DNA from: Rebecca billardiae RCC1528
Taxonomy: Eukaryota; Haptophyta
Length of the DNA: 64,000 nucleotides
Direction of reading: 5' to 3'
Assembly: GCA_965240325.2 (NCBI GenBank)
Contig: OZ251242.1
Coordinates: 1,240,001 to 1,304,000, forward strand
The position numbers were made by a program, and so were the translations under genes. Of this stretch, positions 15,846-24,700 are shown piece by piece (within the stretch, counting starts at the first letter, position 1; each line of letters opens with the position of its first letter). Under the pieces are notes generated by a model. The model saw nothing but the letters and a program-made list of their open reading frames with translations, was not told where the DNA came from and searched no databases.

Positions 15846-18167
15846 TCACGGTCGCGTGGGCAGCAATGCCGCTTTGAGGTGGTCGGCCACGCTGCCGCCG
15901 CCTGACGCGTGCGCCGCGCGCCCGCCCGCCGCTGAGAGCTGGCGCGAGACCTGCGCCACCTCATGCTGCCGCATCAGCTTCCCCGTCATCGCACGAGCGC
16001 GCGCGAGTGCCGCCGCCGCCTCCGTGCCTGTGAAGAGCTCGTATGTGCGACTCGCTTCGGCGCTTCTCCGCAGCAGGCCGCGCTCAAGCCGGAGCTGAGG
16101 GTCGGGTAGGTGCGGCGGCGGTGCCCCCGACCTGCGCCACGCGCGGCCATCGCCGCCCGCGGGTCCGGCCTTGCCCCAGTCCGGACCGACCACGAGCGGA
16201 GGCTGAGGCTGGGCATCGGTCGCCGCATGCCAGGCCCAACTGCTCGGGCGCACGGCCGGCGCACCACCCTCCGTACGGACGGGCGACAGCGCATGCGCTG
16301 GCAGCGCGGTGGGCCGCCGACTCGCCGCGGCGCCCACGACCGCAGCTGCGGCCGCTGCAGATGCCACCTTCGTCTCACCACCGAACGCAGAGGGCGCTCG
16401 GGCATCCGCGGCGGACGAGCCCTCGGGGGCGCCATCGGCCGACGCTGGCCCCGGCGTGGGTCCGTCGCGTCGCGCGGCGGGCGCGGCGGCCGAGTGCTCC
16501 TGCGCCGGCTGGCTGCCCCGGTGCACACCCGCCGTGCCAGCAGCAGGCCGGTCGGCACGGTCCGCGCGCGCCGCGGAGCCGGGAGGACGCTGCTCCTCGT
16601 CGCCGTCTCGCACGCCCACCGCCAGCTGCTGCGGCGGCGGCGGCGGCAGCTCGACCTGGCCGAGCAGCGCCGAGCTGGAGCCGTCTTCGCGCGCTCGCCC
16701 GGCCGCGCGCGGCGTGGGCGCAGCGTGGGGGTGGCGCGGGGCCAGCGGCGTCGGGGGCCCTGAGACCGGCGTGCCCCTGCGGTCGCCCTCTGCGGGCGGC
16801 CCGCTACCGCCGCGGCCGCCGTCCGCCACGGCTGCCTCCCCCGAGGGAGGCGGCGAGGGTGGCGGCGGCGGCAGCGTTGGCTGCTGGCGCGGCACGGATG
16901 GCATGGGCTGCGCGCGCACTGGCACACCCAGCACCGACGCGCGCGAGGCCGATTGCGGCCGCTCGGGCGTGGCACGGCCCTGCGTTGTCACAGTCGTCGC
17001 CTCCGCCGATGCCGGCAACGCCCGCTCCGCCTCCTCTGGCTGAGGTGAGGAGGGCGGCTGTGGAATGACGGAGACGAGCACCGGTGCGCCCAGCTGCAGG
17101 GGCTCGGCGCACACCGGCGGGAACGCGCCTGACGCGGCGTGGCCTTGCGGCGAGCTGCAGACGACGGCCGCCATGCGTGGGCGAGTCGCCTCGGTGTCGT
17201 CGACAGCGCCATCGCCGCCGCCATCGACGCGTCCGCGGACGGGTGTCGCCTCATGCACCGCGTAGCCGCGTGCCAGGGCTGTGTGCGCGGGGTCAGGCGA
17301 GGCTATGGGCCGCGCGCACACGGGAGGCTGCCCCGCCTCGCGCTCCGTCGACGACTGCTCTTCGCCCGCCTCGTCCTGAGCGGCAGCGGCGCGGCCGTGG
17401 TGCGCAACCGCTTCGAGCGGAGGCGATGGCACAGATGTCATGTTTGCGAGCAGCTCGGCCGTCTTCGGCCCGGTTGGCCCAGACTCGCGCGCCGTCGCCT
17501 CCGCCGCGTCCGCGAGCACCTTGAGAGGCGTGCCGCGCATGCGCGCCGCTTGGATCTGCTCGTACGCGGCCTTGGCCGACTCCTCCGTCGGATGGCACCC
17601 GAGGTGCCTCTTCTTGCACACGTCCGGGTCCCACAGCTGCACCTGCCACGGGTTGCGCTTGTTGCGCTTGTCAAAGGAGACGCCGATGAAGCGCGAGGTC
17701 TTGGTCCGCTTCGGCTTGAGCCGCTTCTTCCTCTTGGGCGGACACGCACCCACACCGTCGGCTTCGGCTGCGTCGCCGTCATCCGCCTCGCAAAGGCCCG
17801 CGCAGTCGACATCCATGTCCTCGTCCGAGTCGTCGTCTGAAAAGTCCGCATCCATCATGTTGTCGTCGAGGTCAGCGTCGGCGTCGAGGACGGGATCAGC
17901 GTCGGGGTCGGGCCCAGCGGGGTATGCGAGGACGGGCGCCGAGACGGATGCACTCGCGAGGCCCACGGTCGCAGGGAGCGGGATGCCTGGCTTTGGCGCG
18001 CCGATGGGCACGGCTTCAGCAAAGGGCATTGCGCACGCGCACTCGCATGGCGCCTCCGACGAGGCCGGCACTTCGTCGGCGCAAGTGGGCTCCTCAGCCG
18101 TGAGTGGCGCAGGTGCCTGCCCAGCGGGCCCATCCGGCGCCCGCGAGTTCTCCGCTTCGGCTTCCAT
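15846..18167 (-). CDS. AP2/ERF-like DNA-binding protein
   Basis: 773 residues from the ATG at 18167 (MEAEAENSRAPDG); the open frame continues upstream only through a TTG. Residues ~85-135 are strongly acidic (DADLDDNMMDADFSDDDSDE), followed by a basic nuclear-localisation-like patch, PPKRKKRLKPKRTK. Next comes an AP2-type domain at about 157-205: TSRFIGVSFDKRNKRNPWQV then KKRHLGCHPTEESAKAAYEQ. This matches the YRGVxxxxxxxxW..HLGxxxxxEEAAxAYD pattern of AP2 domains. The remaining ~550 residues are Pro/Ala/Ser-rich and low-complexity, ending in a more helical 70-residue stretch. A single AP2 domain suggests a transcription regulator; target genes are unknown. It is divergent from the RidA gene. 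Confidence 0.75.
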   Translation of the reverse strand: MEAEAENSRAPDGPAGQAPAPLTAEEPTCADEVPASSEAPCECACAMPFAEAVPIGAPKPGIPLPATVGLASASVSAPVLAYPAGPDPDADPVLDADADLDDNMMDADFSDDDSDEDMDVDCAGLCEADDGDAAEADGVGACPPKRKKRLKPKRTKTSRFIGVSFDKRNKRNPWQVQLWDPDVCKKRHLGCHPTEESAKAAYEQIQAARMRGTPLKVLADAAEATARESGPTGPKTAELLANMTSVPSPPLEAVAHHGRAAAAQDEAGEEQSSTEREAGQPPVCARPIASPDPAHTALARGYAVHEATPVRGRVDGGGDGAVDDTEATRPRMAAVVCSSPQGHAASGAFPPVCAEPLQLGAPVLVSVIPQPPSSPQPEEAERALPASAEATTVTTQGRATPERPQSASRASVLGVPVRAQPMPSVPRQQPTLPPPPPSPPPSGEAAVADGGRGGSGPPAEGDRRGTPVSGPPTPLAPRHPHAAPTPRAAGRAREDGSSSALLGQVELPPPPPQQLAVGVRDGDEEQRPPGSAARADRADRPAAGTAGVHRGSQPAQEHSAAAPAARRDGPTPGPASADGAPEGSSAADARAPSAFGGETKVASAAAAAAVVGAAASRRPTALPAHALSPVRTEGGAPAVRPSSWAWHAATDAQPQPPLVVGPDWGKAGPAGGDGRAWRRSGAPPPHLPDPQLRLERGLLRRSAEASRTYELFTGTEAAAALARARAMTGKLMRQHEVAQVSRQLSAAGGRAAHASGGGSVADHLKAALLPTRP

Positions 18168-18436
18168 CCAAGCGCTCGTGGTGAGGCCGCGGGAGGACGT
18201 GGGGGGAGGCTTTGGACCTTGACTGGGCAACGCGACGGCCTCGGCATGTCGTAGCGCACCTGCATGGCTATTTTCCTATTCATCCATAGGAGAATGCATT
18301 CTTTGACTAGTCAGTGTATGACAGGCGTTGTTGAAGGAGTGCTACCCACTTCACCGACCCGCAGCCGAATTAAAGGTCCGGACACGGCCCTTTTCCGGAC
18401 CGCGCCCAACCGGTGTCGCCGAGTTCCGGCAGGAGA
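18168..18436. promoter_or_regulatory. Divergent intergenic region between AP2 and RidA-type genes
   Basis: 269 bp between two divergent ATG codons; a shared promoter is inferred from spacing. Confidence 0.35.
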
Positions 18437-18880
18437 ATGGTGACTCGCGTGCTCACGCCGTGCGCGGTGGCGTGCGCACTGCTGCTCGCCGGCCGCTCGG
18501 AGGCGAAGAAGGTTGTGGTGGTGCCGGGCTGGCCGAAAGTCCCGTGGCTCTCTGCCGGTGTCATCGCGTCCGACCTCGTCTTCGTCTCCGGCATGGCCGG
18601 CCTCGACTTTGGGACGATGAAGCTGTGCCCGGGCGGCGCCGCCCACGAGACCGAGTGCGCTCTTCGGAATGTCAGATCGGTTATCGAGGCGGCCGGCACG
18701 ACGATGCAGCATGTGGTGGAGTGCACAGTCTACCTGGCGTCGATATCCGACTTTGCTGATGTGAATGGCGCCTACCACGCCGCCTTTGCGTCCGAGCCAC
18801 CAGCACGCGCTGCAATCGAGGTGGGCGCACTCGCCGGCGGGGCCCGCGTCGAGATCAAGTGCACGGCTGAGCTGAAATGA
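18437..18880 (+). CDS. RidA/YjgF/UK114-family protein with signal peptide
   Basis: 147 residues; the ATG at 18437 precedes the hydrophobic leader VLTPCAVACALLLAGRSEAK. The rest is one RidA domain: LVFVSGMAGLDF, ETECALRNVRSVIEAAGTTM, VVECTVYLASISDFADVNGA and the closing PPARAAIEVGALAGGARVEI. The last segment contains the Arg of the PxR motif that binds the carboxylate in RidA deaminases. These proteins hydrolyse reactive enamine/imine intermediates from PLP enzymes. The leader suggests export to the ER or plastid, unlike the cytosolic or mitochondrial norm. The family call is secure; catalytic activity is not shown. Confidence 0.88.
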   Translation: MVTRVLTPCAVACALLLAGRSEAKKVVVVPGWPKVPWLSAGVIASDLVFVSGMAGLDFGTMKLCPGGAAHETECALRNVRSVIEAAGTTMQHVVECTVYLASISDFADVNGAYHAAFASEPPARAAIEVGALAGGARVEIKCTAELK

Positions 18881-18960
18881 CCACATGCGCTGCCCTGAGG
18901 TGCGACCTACCGTAGGTTGAGCTCTGCTGCATGCGCCACTGGACGCGGCATGGCATCGCG

Positions 18961-19758
18961 TACAGTTTACTATGTTTTAACGTGCACACTTGGTTAAGGC
19001 GTGATTGACGCCATCCAACACTGCACAAAGACACCGCCACAAACAGACCGGCGCAGGCAGGTGAGGGGCGCGTTGCCGCACCTCATCGAGGCGGCCATTG
19101 CAGCAAGCTGCCGCCCCGCGCTCGGAGGCACGCGCTCGGGAGCGCGCTCTGCCACACCACACGGGGAGGGTCAGGGTGCTGCACCTGGATGTTGTATCCC
19201 AGCCACCTCGAGAGTGCAGCCGCGCCAAACACCTGCCTGCGCTGTGAGCGACGCCACGTCGACTGATCGAGCCCCAGCCGAAGGGAAGAACTGGAAGATG
19301 AAGGGTGGGCAGGTCCACATGCCCGGCGTAAACTGCGCGCTGCTCGCCTGCGGAGGCAAGCAGCGCACCCCCGCCGCCTTCGCAGCAGCGGGGGCGGGGG
19401 AAAGCGGCCCCTCTCGGCTGCCGCCAGCCCCTGTCTGCCCACCTACCCCGGTTGTGGCACAGAGCCTTCGCCTGCCCCGAACACAAACACCTTGTGAACA
19501 GGGCCAGGCGCGGCCCCACGCCCCATCGGCCATCGGGACGAGTGGGCCCGCGAAGAGCGCGCCCACGACCTCGTCGGTCGTCGCCGACCGGCCGCGCCCT
19601 CATGCCCAGACGCCGCAGCCGGGGCGCCATCACCCAGAGGGTGATGGCAGCCCCCGGCCTCTTGGCGGTCCGAAGACATGCGGGACAGTGGCTTGATTGG
19701 TCTGACGCGGAGCCCGCGAGTCACTGATTACCTGCAGTGGTAAACATAGTAAACTGTA
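18961..19758. mobile_element. TA-flanked TIR element, Tc1/mariner-like MITE
   Basis: Inverted ends: TACAGTTTACTATGTTTTAA from 18961 and TAAACATAGTAAACTGTA to 19758. With TA taken as the target duplication, the ends begin CAGT, as in Tc1/mariner elements. The ~794 bp interior is GC-rich and has no recognisable transposase. Partial copies of the ends occur near 702-712, 35305-35320 and 55585-55595. Confidence 0.6.
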
Positions 19759-19830
19759 CGAGTCACTCCAAGATACGACGCCATAGCCCATATACGGCAT
19801 ACTGCATCGGCGACGGTTGGCCGCCCACCG

Positions 19831-21321
19831 ATGACGACGACTCATAGTGAGGGCGGCGATAGCGGCGCGCCTGCGACGGCGACGCCGCTCGAGCTCGGCG
19901 ACCTGCCGCCAGAGGTGCTTGAGCGTATCGCCACGCAACTTTCGCTGCGCGATCTCGCCAGCGCCAACGCCACCTCGCGCCTGTTCCGCGGCGCGCCTAC
20001 TGGCGGCAGCTCGCCGGTCGAGCGCGTGCTGCGCGAGCGCGCGCGCACACGCGGGCACGCTCGCGTGCTGCCGGCGACGCTGCCCGGCGGTGTGCACACG
20101 TGGGCGGAGGAGTTGTTCGCGCGAGAGCGCGTCCTCGCCGACGCGCGCGTGCACATGGCCGTCGCTGCGTGCGGCAGCGGCTTCAGCGCGTTTGTGGACG
20201 CGGAGGGCGGGCTGCACACGTGCGGCGAGGAGCAGGCAGAGGGCGAGGACGAGATGTATCGCGCACACGTGGCGACGGGTCACGCGCGTGTGGGCGCCAC
20301 GCTCGTGCCGACGCGCGTCGCCTCGCTCTCCGCCGTGTGCGTGGTTGCGGTGGCCGCTGGCGAGACCCACCTGCTCGCGCTGAGCGACGCCGGCGCCGTG
20401 TACGGCTGCGGCTGCAACGACAGCGGGCAGCTGGGCGTGGGGGACGACGAGTCGCGGCACACGTTCGCGCGCGTGCACGCGCTTGCGCCCGAGGCCGTCG
20501 TGGGCGTCGCGGCTGGCGAGGCTCACAGCCTCGCCCTCACCGTCGCGGGCTGCGCGTACAGCTGGGGCGCCAACAACTACGGCCAGCTCGGCCAAGGCGA
20601 CACGGTGTTTCGGTGGGAGCCGGCGCGCGTCGAGGCGCTGGACGGCGTGCGTACGGGCGCCGTGTCGGCGGGCGGGCAGCACACACTCTTCCTCTCCTCC
20701 GGCGGCCACGTCTACTCGTGCGGATACGGCCACTTGGGCCGGCTCGGCCACGGCGACACGCACGACCAGCCCACGCCGAGGCGCATCGAGGCGCTCGCTG
20801 GCGTGACGCCGGTGTGCGTGAGCGCCGGCCGGACGCACAGCCTGGTGGTGGATGCGAATGGTGCCGTGCTCTCGCTCGGCGTGGACAATATTGCCGCGCT
20901 GAGCCACCAGGACACGCTCGACCCGGGCGTGCCCACGCGCATCGAGACTCCGGCCGGCGTGCGCGCAGTGCGCGCGACCGCAGGGCACTACTGCAGTGCG
21001 GTGCTGGGCGCGGACGGCAGCGTGCACGCATGTGGCTGGAACCATCTCGGGCTGCTGGGGCTCGGGGCCGGCGTGGGCCATCCGATCGAGACCAGCCGCG
21101 TGACGGCGCTCGCGCTCGCGCACGGAAGCGCCGTGGGCTGCGCGCTCGGCCGCAGGCATGCGCTGTACCTCACGGCGGACGGCGGCGCGCACGCATGCGG
21201 CAAGCACTCGGCAGCGCTTGGCCTCGGCGTGAGCGCGGCCGCCGGGCGCGAGCCAGTGCACGCGCCCACGTGCATCGAGCAGCTGCCGCGCTTGCTGCGG
21301 TGCGCGGTGGCGGACGCATGA
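19831..21321 (+). CDS. F-box/RCC1-repeat protein
   Basis: 496 residues with no visible intron. Residues ~20-55 (LELGDLPPEVLERIATQLSL then LASANATSRLFR) match an F-box, the SKP1-binding motif of SCF ubiquitin ligases. From ~110 onward there are RCC1-type blades: AGETHLLALSDAGAVYGCGC, NDSGQLGVGDD, AGEAHSLALTVAGCAYSWGA, NNYGQLGQGD, GGQHTLFLSSGGHVYSCGYG, HLGRLGHGD, and weaker later copies, consistent with a seven-bladed propeller. The combination suggests a substrate receptor for ubiquitination, with the propeller holding the substrate; this is an inference from domains. One blade (SLGVDNIAALSHQD) has lost the usual WG and GQLG signature. Confidence 0.85.
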   Translation: MTTTHSEGGDSGAPATATPLELGDLPPEVLERIATQLSLRDLASANATSRLFRGAPTGGSSPVERVLRERARTRGHARVLPATLPGGVHTWAEELFARERVLADARVHMAVAACGSGFSAFVDAEGGLHTCGEEQAEGEDEMYRAHVATGHARVGATLVPTRVASLSAVCVVAVAAGETHLLALSDAGAVYGCGCNDSGQLGVGDDESRHTFARVHALAPEAVVGVAAGEAHSLALTVAGCAYSWGANNYGQLGQGDTVFRWEPARVEALDGVRTGAVSAGGQHTLFLSSGGHVYSCGYGHLGRLGHGDTHDQPTPRRIEALAGVTPVCVSAGRTHSLVVDANGAVLSLGVDNIAALSHQDTLDPGVPTRIETPAGVRAVRATAGHYCSAVLGADGSVHACGWNHLGLLGLGAGVGHPIETSRVTALALAHGSAVGCALGRRHALYLTADGGAHACGKHSAALGLGVSAAAGREPVHAPTCIEQLPRLLRCAVADA

Positions 21322-21540
21322 CGTCCTCGTCTGGCGGCACCCCCCGCGCGCGCGCCGCCTGTGCTCGTGCCGCCGCACTCACGCGTCGTCGTGGCGGGTT
21401 ACCTATAGGACGATGCGCATCACGCAGCATGAGCATGCTGCCAGCAAGTCTCAGCCGAGTGAGTGAGTCAGGCTCAGCGCCGGCCCGAAGACGCACTACG
21501 CAGTCAGCCAGTCATCTGGTGCCTGATGACTACGCGCGAT

Positions 21541-21720
21541 GATGATGACGATGAATATATATATCTCTCTCTCTCTCTCTATATATACGTATATACGACG
21601 CTGACGTGGCGTCAGCTCACTCGTCAGGCGGGCGCGATCATATATATATATCACGACGACGACGATAACGACGACGACGACTATATAGCTACGCGATGCC
21701 TACTATTATTATTATTGCCA
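21541..21720. repeat. Cluster of microsatellites
   Basis: TA, TC (21561-21581), TATACG, TA (21640-21650) and ACGACG (21652-21682) tracts and a final TAT/ATT run, in a low-GC island between the RCC1 gene and the 3' end of the next gene. Confidence 0.8.
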
Positions 21721-21756
21721 TCGTCATCAGCATGCGATAGATCAGCGCGCGCGCGC

Positions 21757-24700
21757 TCACCGCTGCCTAGGGGGCAGCGGCGCCGCTGCTGCCGCCGAGG
21801 CGACAGCGACGAGTCCGCAGTGGAGCACCGGCACGAGCGCGTGCCCCGCCGGCAGCAGCGGCACGTTGAGCGGCACGCACCGTCGCTCGAAGCGAGGCAG
21901 TGCGTCCGTGCCGAGTGTCTGCTCCTCCTCAGACCAGCCCCACGGCGAGCCGGCGCCCGTCGCATCCGCGCCGCCAACGGCCATCGCCCCGGATGCCTCG
22001 GCGCGCGCCGTGCGGCAGAGGCCGAGCGGATGCACGTACGCACTCGCGTCCTCCGGCACGCGGCCGCACACCACCACGCGCACGCCGCCCAGCTCGACGT
22101 GCGGCATGCACACCCGCGCGGGCACCGCTTGCTCAGCGCCGCCCAGCGCGCTCGCGTTTGGCGCAGCGGGCGTGGCGCCTGCCTGCAGCAGCGCGGCAGG
22201 GGCGCCCTGCTCGGTGGCGGCGGTGGGCGGCGGGGCCTCGGAGCCCGCGCCCGCGCGCGCCGCCGGCTCGTGCACGAGGCCCGCCGGGCTGAGCAGCAGC
22301 ACCGCCAGCCCAAGCAGGGCGGCGCCAAGCCCGAGCCACAGCAGCATGCCCAGCGCCATGCCGAGCCCACGCGGCATGCCGAGCGGCGCGTGCGCGCGCG
22401 CGGCCGGCGCGGCTCTTGCGCTCGCCATGGCGGGAGGCCTGGCGAGTGTGGCGCCGCTCTGGCTTGGCGCGGCCGCCGCGGGCGTGACGCCCTCGTCCGC
22501 GCCGGCCGAGGCGACGGCGTCGCCGCCCTGCCCGCCCGCGGCGCGCGCGGCCTCCTCCTTGCCCGCGCTGCGCGCCGCCGCCGCGGGCACTTTGCGTGGC
22601 GCGCCGCCGCCGCCAACTCTCAAGGTGGGCGCGGCAGCGGCGGTGGCGGCCGCCGGCGCAGCGGATGTGAGCGCCACGGCCTCAGCGGGCGGCCTGGCGG
22701 CTGCGGGTGCGTGCGCGCTGCGCCACGTCTGCGCGAGCGCAGACTGCGGCGCCGCCTCCGCCACCAGCGCCGGCGGCGCGGGCGCTGATGCAGGCGCGGC
22801 GGGCGCGGCGCTCGCGCCCGCCGGTGCCCTCACCGCGGGCGCCGCCGCCGCGCCCACGTGCGGAGCAGGCGGCCCCTGGGCAGCCCGGCTGGGCGCGGGC
22901 GCGGCCTGCGCGGGCCCCTCCGCCACAACCGCCGCCGCCACCGCCGGCGCGAGCGCCGCGGCGGGCGAGTGCGCGGGGGCCGGCTCGGCTGCCCACGGCG
23001 CAGCGCCCGGCGGCGCGCACGTGTGCGCGCGCGCGCACGCCGCGCGCAGCAGCTCGGAAGGCAGGGTGCCCGGGGCAGGCGGCGCGGCGAGCGCGCGCGT
23101 GACAAAGTCGGCCTGCGCGGGCGTGCACCGCGCGCGCAGGAACGCGCGCACCGTCTCCTCCCCCGCGAGCACCGTCACCCGCCGGCGCGTCACCGTGTCA
23201 AGCTGCGCCGACACAGCCGTCCACAGCGCGTGCCACAGCGGAGGCGCGCCTAGCACGGCTGCCTCTGACAATCGCTCAGGGTAGTGCGACTGGAGCGCGC
23301 GCGCGAGCGCGGCGAGGCTGGCGGGGTCGGCCTCGCGCAGCCAGCCGCCGCGCAGGTCGAGCAGCACGAGCAGACGGCCGCATCGCGCGCCACAGCCGCA
23401 GCCGCGCCCAAGGCCGCACGCGCCGCAGCCGCAGCCGCGCGCGCGAGGCGCGGCGCCGCGCTCGCGCGCCGCGCACTCGCCGCACGGTGCGCGCGCGGCC
23501 GCGCCCGCGGCGCCGCTGAAGAGCGAGTCGAGGAGCGCGGCCGCGTGCGCGAGCGTGGGCGCGGTGCGCCGCTCGGTCGCGCGCGCGGGGCACACGTACA
23601 CCACCGAGCGCGCGGCGAGCTGCGGCGGCGGCACGCGCACGCGCGGTGTACGCGCCGGGCTCGGCGCCGCGCCCGCGCGCGGCCGCGTCGCGGGCGTGGC
23701 GGCCGGCGTGGCGGGTGCGCGCGCACCCGCGCGGCCAGCGCCGACGGCGCCGAGCGGGCGCTCGGTGCGCTCGGCGGCGGGCGCGGCGCGCGCGGCGTTG
23801 GCAGGCGTGCGTGGCGTGCTCGAGCCCGGCGCGGCGCCGGCTGCCGTCCGCACGCCCCCGCCAACGTGTGCGCCCGCCGGCGCGCCGGCCGCGCGCGGCG
23901 CGGTGGCGGTGTCGGTAGGCTCGTCGCAGTCTGGGCCAAGCGGGACGGTGCCCCACGCGTACTCGGCGGAGCACGCCTCGCACGCCGGGCACGCCGGGCA
24001 GGCGCACGCGGCCACGCCTTCGGCCTCGCCGCGCGCGGGCGCGCTCGCAGCCGCGGCCTCCGGCCCACCAGCTACGCAGCTGCCTGCCGCCCGGCCGCCG
24101 CGCGCCGCGCGCCAAGCCAAGGTCTCGAGCAGAGCGCTGCTCGCCGCGCCGACGTCGCCCTCGCGAGCCTCGAGGTAGCGCAGCAGCGTGCACTCGCTCA
24201 GGAAGCCGTGCGGCTCGGCCAGCGCCGCGCCGAGCGCCTCCGCCGCCTCGCCGCCGCCGCCGCCGCCGCCGCGCCGCTGCTTCGGCGTCGCGGCGGCGCC
24301 GCCCTCCCTACTCGCCGCGCGCGCAGCCAAGTGCGCGCGCAGCAGCGGCAGCTGCGCGCGCGCGGCTCGGCGGCGGCTGGCGAGCAGCGCGTCCATGAGC
24401 GGGTCGCCGCTGCCGAGCGCGCGCGCCGGCGTGCCTCGCGCCGCCGAGGGCGAGCGCAGCAGCGGCAACGTGCACTGCGCACGCCGATCGTCGTCGGCGG
24501 CCTCTGCGGCTTGCGCGGGCGGCGCGGCGCCCGGCGCGGCGCCCGGCGCGGCGGCAACGCTCGCGCCCGCGCCCGCGCCGGCTTGGGCGCGGCGCACGCC
24601 GAGCGAGGCGGCGGAGGTAATGGCGATCGGCGGCGGCGAGAGCACAGTCTGCGCGGCGCGCGGCGCGCGCGGCTGCGCCGCGCCGCCCGCCGGCGCGCTC

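Noticed and set aside
19001-19696. A 231-codon open frame between the RidA and RCC1 genes
   Set aside because: It lies wholly inside the TA-flanked TIR element and has no recognisable domain or coding-like composition.
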